Source: an uncultured Pseudomonadales bacterium
GTDB lineage: Bacteria > Pseudomonadota > Gammaproteobacteria > Pseudomonadales > Porticoccaceae
Direction of reading: 5' to 3'
Length of the DNA: 6,821 nucleotides
Assembly (NCBI GenBank): GCA_937998635.1
Contig: CALLDA010000083.1
Span: forward strand, 1 to 6,821
Part shown: piece after piece, positions 5,659 through 6,821 of the stretch
How positions within the stretch are numbered: position 1 is the stretch's first letter
How the letters are laid out: each line of letters opens with the position of its first letter
Program-made: the position numbers and the translations under genes
Notes under the pieces: generated by a model
Database searches by the model: none
Told to the model about the DNA's origin: nothing
What the model saw: the letters and a program-made list of their open reading frames with translations, nothing else

Positions 5659-6636
5659 ATGAGTGACTCCCCCTCGGCAAACAATGTCCACGTAATATCC
5701 GGACGCCGAGGCTACGGACTTTTCCTGACCCTTCTCGCCTGCACCCTCTGGGGACTCTTCCCCATTGCAGTCAAAAGCGTCCTCCTACAACTCGACCCCT
5801 ACACCGTCAGTTTTTACCGCTTTGTGTTCGCCAGCGCCATTCTATTGCCGTTTCTTTATTCGCGCAGACAATTAAAAGGCATTTATCAAACCGGTAACGC
5901 TCGATTGCGACTGGTCTTACTGGCCTGCGGCGCCCTGCTGATTGGCAACTACCTGTTTTACACTTTCGGGGTCCAACACATCACCCCCGAAGCTACCCAG
6001 GTAATCATCCAGCTCGCTACCGTCCTGCTCCTTGTCTCCAGCGTATTTTTATTCGGCGAAACCTTTACCCGTATGCAGTGGCTGGGCTGCGCTATTTTCA
6101 TGTGTGGGCTGGCGATGTTTTTCTACCCTCGGATTATCGTCATGATGGACGGCCTCAACACCTACACCCTCGGCATGGGTCTGATCACCCTGGCTGCCAT
6201 CACCTGGACCAGCTACGCCATACTCCAAAAACAACTCCTCATACACTTCACCTCATCCCAGGTCATGATGGTGGTTTACCTGCTCGGCATCATTGCCTTC
6301 CTGCCGTTCTCCAGTCCCGGCGATATCACTTCTTTAAGTTCGGTCAATATTGCACTGCTGATCTTTTGCGCCACCAGCACTCTGCTAGGCGCGGGGAGCT
6401 TCGCTGAAGCCCTGGCGCATTTGGAGGCATCAAAAATCAGCGCCATGATGACTACGCTACCGATATTCACCCTGGTTTTTATGTGGGGCCTGAGCTTCTT
6501 CCCCTGGTTCAATATCATCGCCGAACCCATGTCAGCCACCACATTGCTCGGTGCAGTCGTCGTGGTAGCCGGTGCGCTGATGGTTGCCTTAAAGAAGGAA
6601 AATAACAATCAGGAAGCATCGATTAGTGAGAGCTAG
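5659..6636 (+). CDS. EamA-family (drug/metabolite transporter superfamily) permease
   Basis: This is a 325-residue integral inner-membrane protein with ten predicted helices, at roughly 19-39, 48-67, 83-104, 112-133, 140-158, 170-190, 200-218, 229-249, 258-281 and 291-311. Two EamA repeats are visible. The first begins ACTLWGLFPIAVKSVL with PYTVSFYRFVFA in helix 2. The second begins ITLAAITWTSYAILQK and has LEASKISAMMTTLPIF in helix 9, the usual signature near its end. Short hydrophilic tails flank the core. Family members export amino acids, metabolites or drugs; the substrate here cannot be told. ATG 5659 is used. The only Shine-Dalgarno-like stretch is AGGGTG at 5642-5647, 11 nt away, so expression may be modest or coupled to ychF, 51 nt upstream. 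In Pseudomonas, as I recall, ychF is followed directly by tRNA-Met, so this gene looks like a lineage-specific insertion. Confidence 0.88.
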   Translation: MSDSPSANNVHVISGRRGYGLFLTLLACTLWGLFPIAVKSVLLQLDPYTVSFYRFVFASAILLPFLYSRRQLKGIYQTGNARLRLVLLACGALLIGNYLFYTFGVQHITPEATQVIIQLATVLLLVSSVFLFGETFTRMQWLGCAIFMCGLAMFFYPRIIVMMDGLNTYTLGMGLITLAAITWTSYAILQKQLLIHFTSSQVMMVVYLLGIIAFLPFSSPGDITSLSSVNIALLIFCATSTLLGAGSFAEALAHLEASKISAMMTTLPIFTLVFMWGLSFFPWFNIIAEPMSATTLLGAVVVVAGALMVALKKENNNQEASISES

Positions 6637-6699
6637 TGTTTGCCGGTAAGCAGTTTTACTTTCGAACACCATTACTGGATGGCATCACGCTCGACCACC

Positions 6700-6728
6700 T
6701 TGACAAAAAGCCCGAAAATCGCCAAAAT
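6700..6728 (+). promoter_or_regulatory. Sigma70 promoter of tRNA-Met with GC-rich discriminator
   Basis: A perfect -35 box TTGACA (6700-6705) is separated by exactly 17 bp from CAAAAT (6723-6728), a 4-of-6 match to TATAAT that keeps A2 and the final AAT. The following TCGCGCCC resembles the GC-rich discriminator of stable-RNA promoters under stringent control. Transcription would start near 6735, about 35 nt before the mature tRNA. Confidence 0.65.
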
Positions 6729-6737
6729 TCGCGCCCT

Positions 6738-6758
6738 TCCGAGATCAACACCCTCGGA
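6738..6758 (+). other. Small stem-loop in the pre-tRNA-Met 5' leader
   Basis: TCCGAG (6738-6743) and CTCGGA (6753-6758) form a perfect 6-bp stem with a 9-nt loop, just after the predicted transcription start and 12 nt before the mature tRNA. It may be part of the leader removed by RNase P; a specific role is not shown. Confidence 0.35.
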
Positions 6759-6770
6759 TCACTCCTTTGT

Positions 6771-6821
6771 GGCTATGTAGCTCAGCTGGTTAGAGCACAG
6801 CATTCATAATGCTGGGGTCGG
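6771..6821 (+). tRNA. tRNA-Met (anticodon CAU), 3' part cut by window end
   Basis: The visible 51 nt contain acceptor 5' strand GGCTATG, TA at positions 8-9, D arm GCTC/GAGC around AGCTGGTTA, and anticodon stem CAGCA/TGCTG around TTCATAA with CAT at 6805-6807. The variable loop GGGTC and the first bases of the T stem follow. The body resembles elongator tRNA-Met (E. coli metT type). Initiator tRNA is disfavoured because it lacks the typical CGCGG start. The CAT anticodon also occurs in tRNA-Ile2, whose C34 is modified to lysidine; that is less likely from the D-arm and variable-loop sequence but not excluded without the 3' half. Confidence 0.88.

Noticed and set aside
6078..6608. Alternative frames (6078-6407 plus, 6276-6608 minus) inside the permease
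   Set aside because: Both are shadows of a clear ten-helix EamA frame and lack hydrophobic periodicity or motifs of their own.

Overview
The window is ordinary gammaproteobacterial core chromosome with every protein gene on the + strand. The gene order is TPR protein – lolB – ispE – tRNA-Gln – prs – rplY – pth – ychF – (EamA transporter) – tRNA-Met. From memory, this matches the Pseudomonas-type arrangement: there ispE and prs are separated by tRNA-Gln, and rplY, pth and ychF follow prs. The long CTC-type bL25 and a Prs ending in SNEESISAMF also fit a Pseudomonas-related or marine Cellvibrionales-like bacterium. The genus cannot be fixed from the sequence alone.

Layout. Bases 1-207 hold the 3' end of a TPR protein. 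After 14 nt comes lolB (outer-membrane lipoprotein insertion), and after 8 nt ispE (fourth enzyme of the MEP isoprenoid pathway), so these three read as one operon. A complete tRNA-Gln(UUG) lies 43 nt after ispE, and prs (PRPP synthase) follows. A 149-nt non-coding stretch with a possible long-range stem precedes rplY (bL25, which binds 5S rRNA). Then come pth (peptidyl-tRNA hydrolase, forced to use a TTG start), ychF (ribosome-associated ATPase) and a ten-helix EamA/DMT permease. The window ends inside tRNA-Met(CAU), which has its own recognisable sigma70 promoter.

The genes share a housekeeping theme. prs supplies PRPP for nucleotides and for histidine and tryptophan synthesis. rplY, pth, ychF and the two tRNAs serve translation. 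lolB and ispE serve the envelope (lipoprotein sorting, and isoprenoids for undecaprenyl phosphate and quinones). The EamA permease is the only accessory-looking gene.

I found no mobile element, CRISPR array, toxin-antitoxin or defence system, and no convincing undescribed system. The points most worth checking are a five-unit tetrapeptide repeat inserted in IspE, the possible structured rplY leader, a perfect hairpin over the ychF stop codon, and the tRNA-Met promoter with its GC-rich discriminator.
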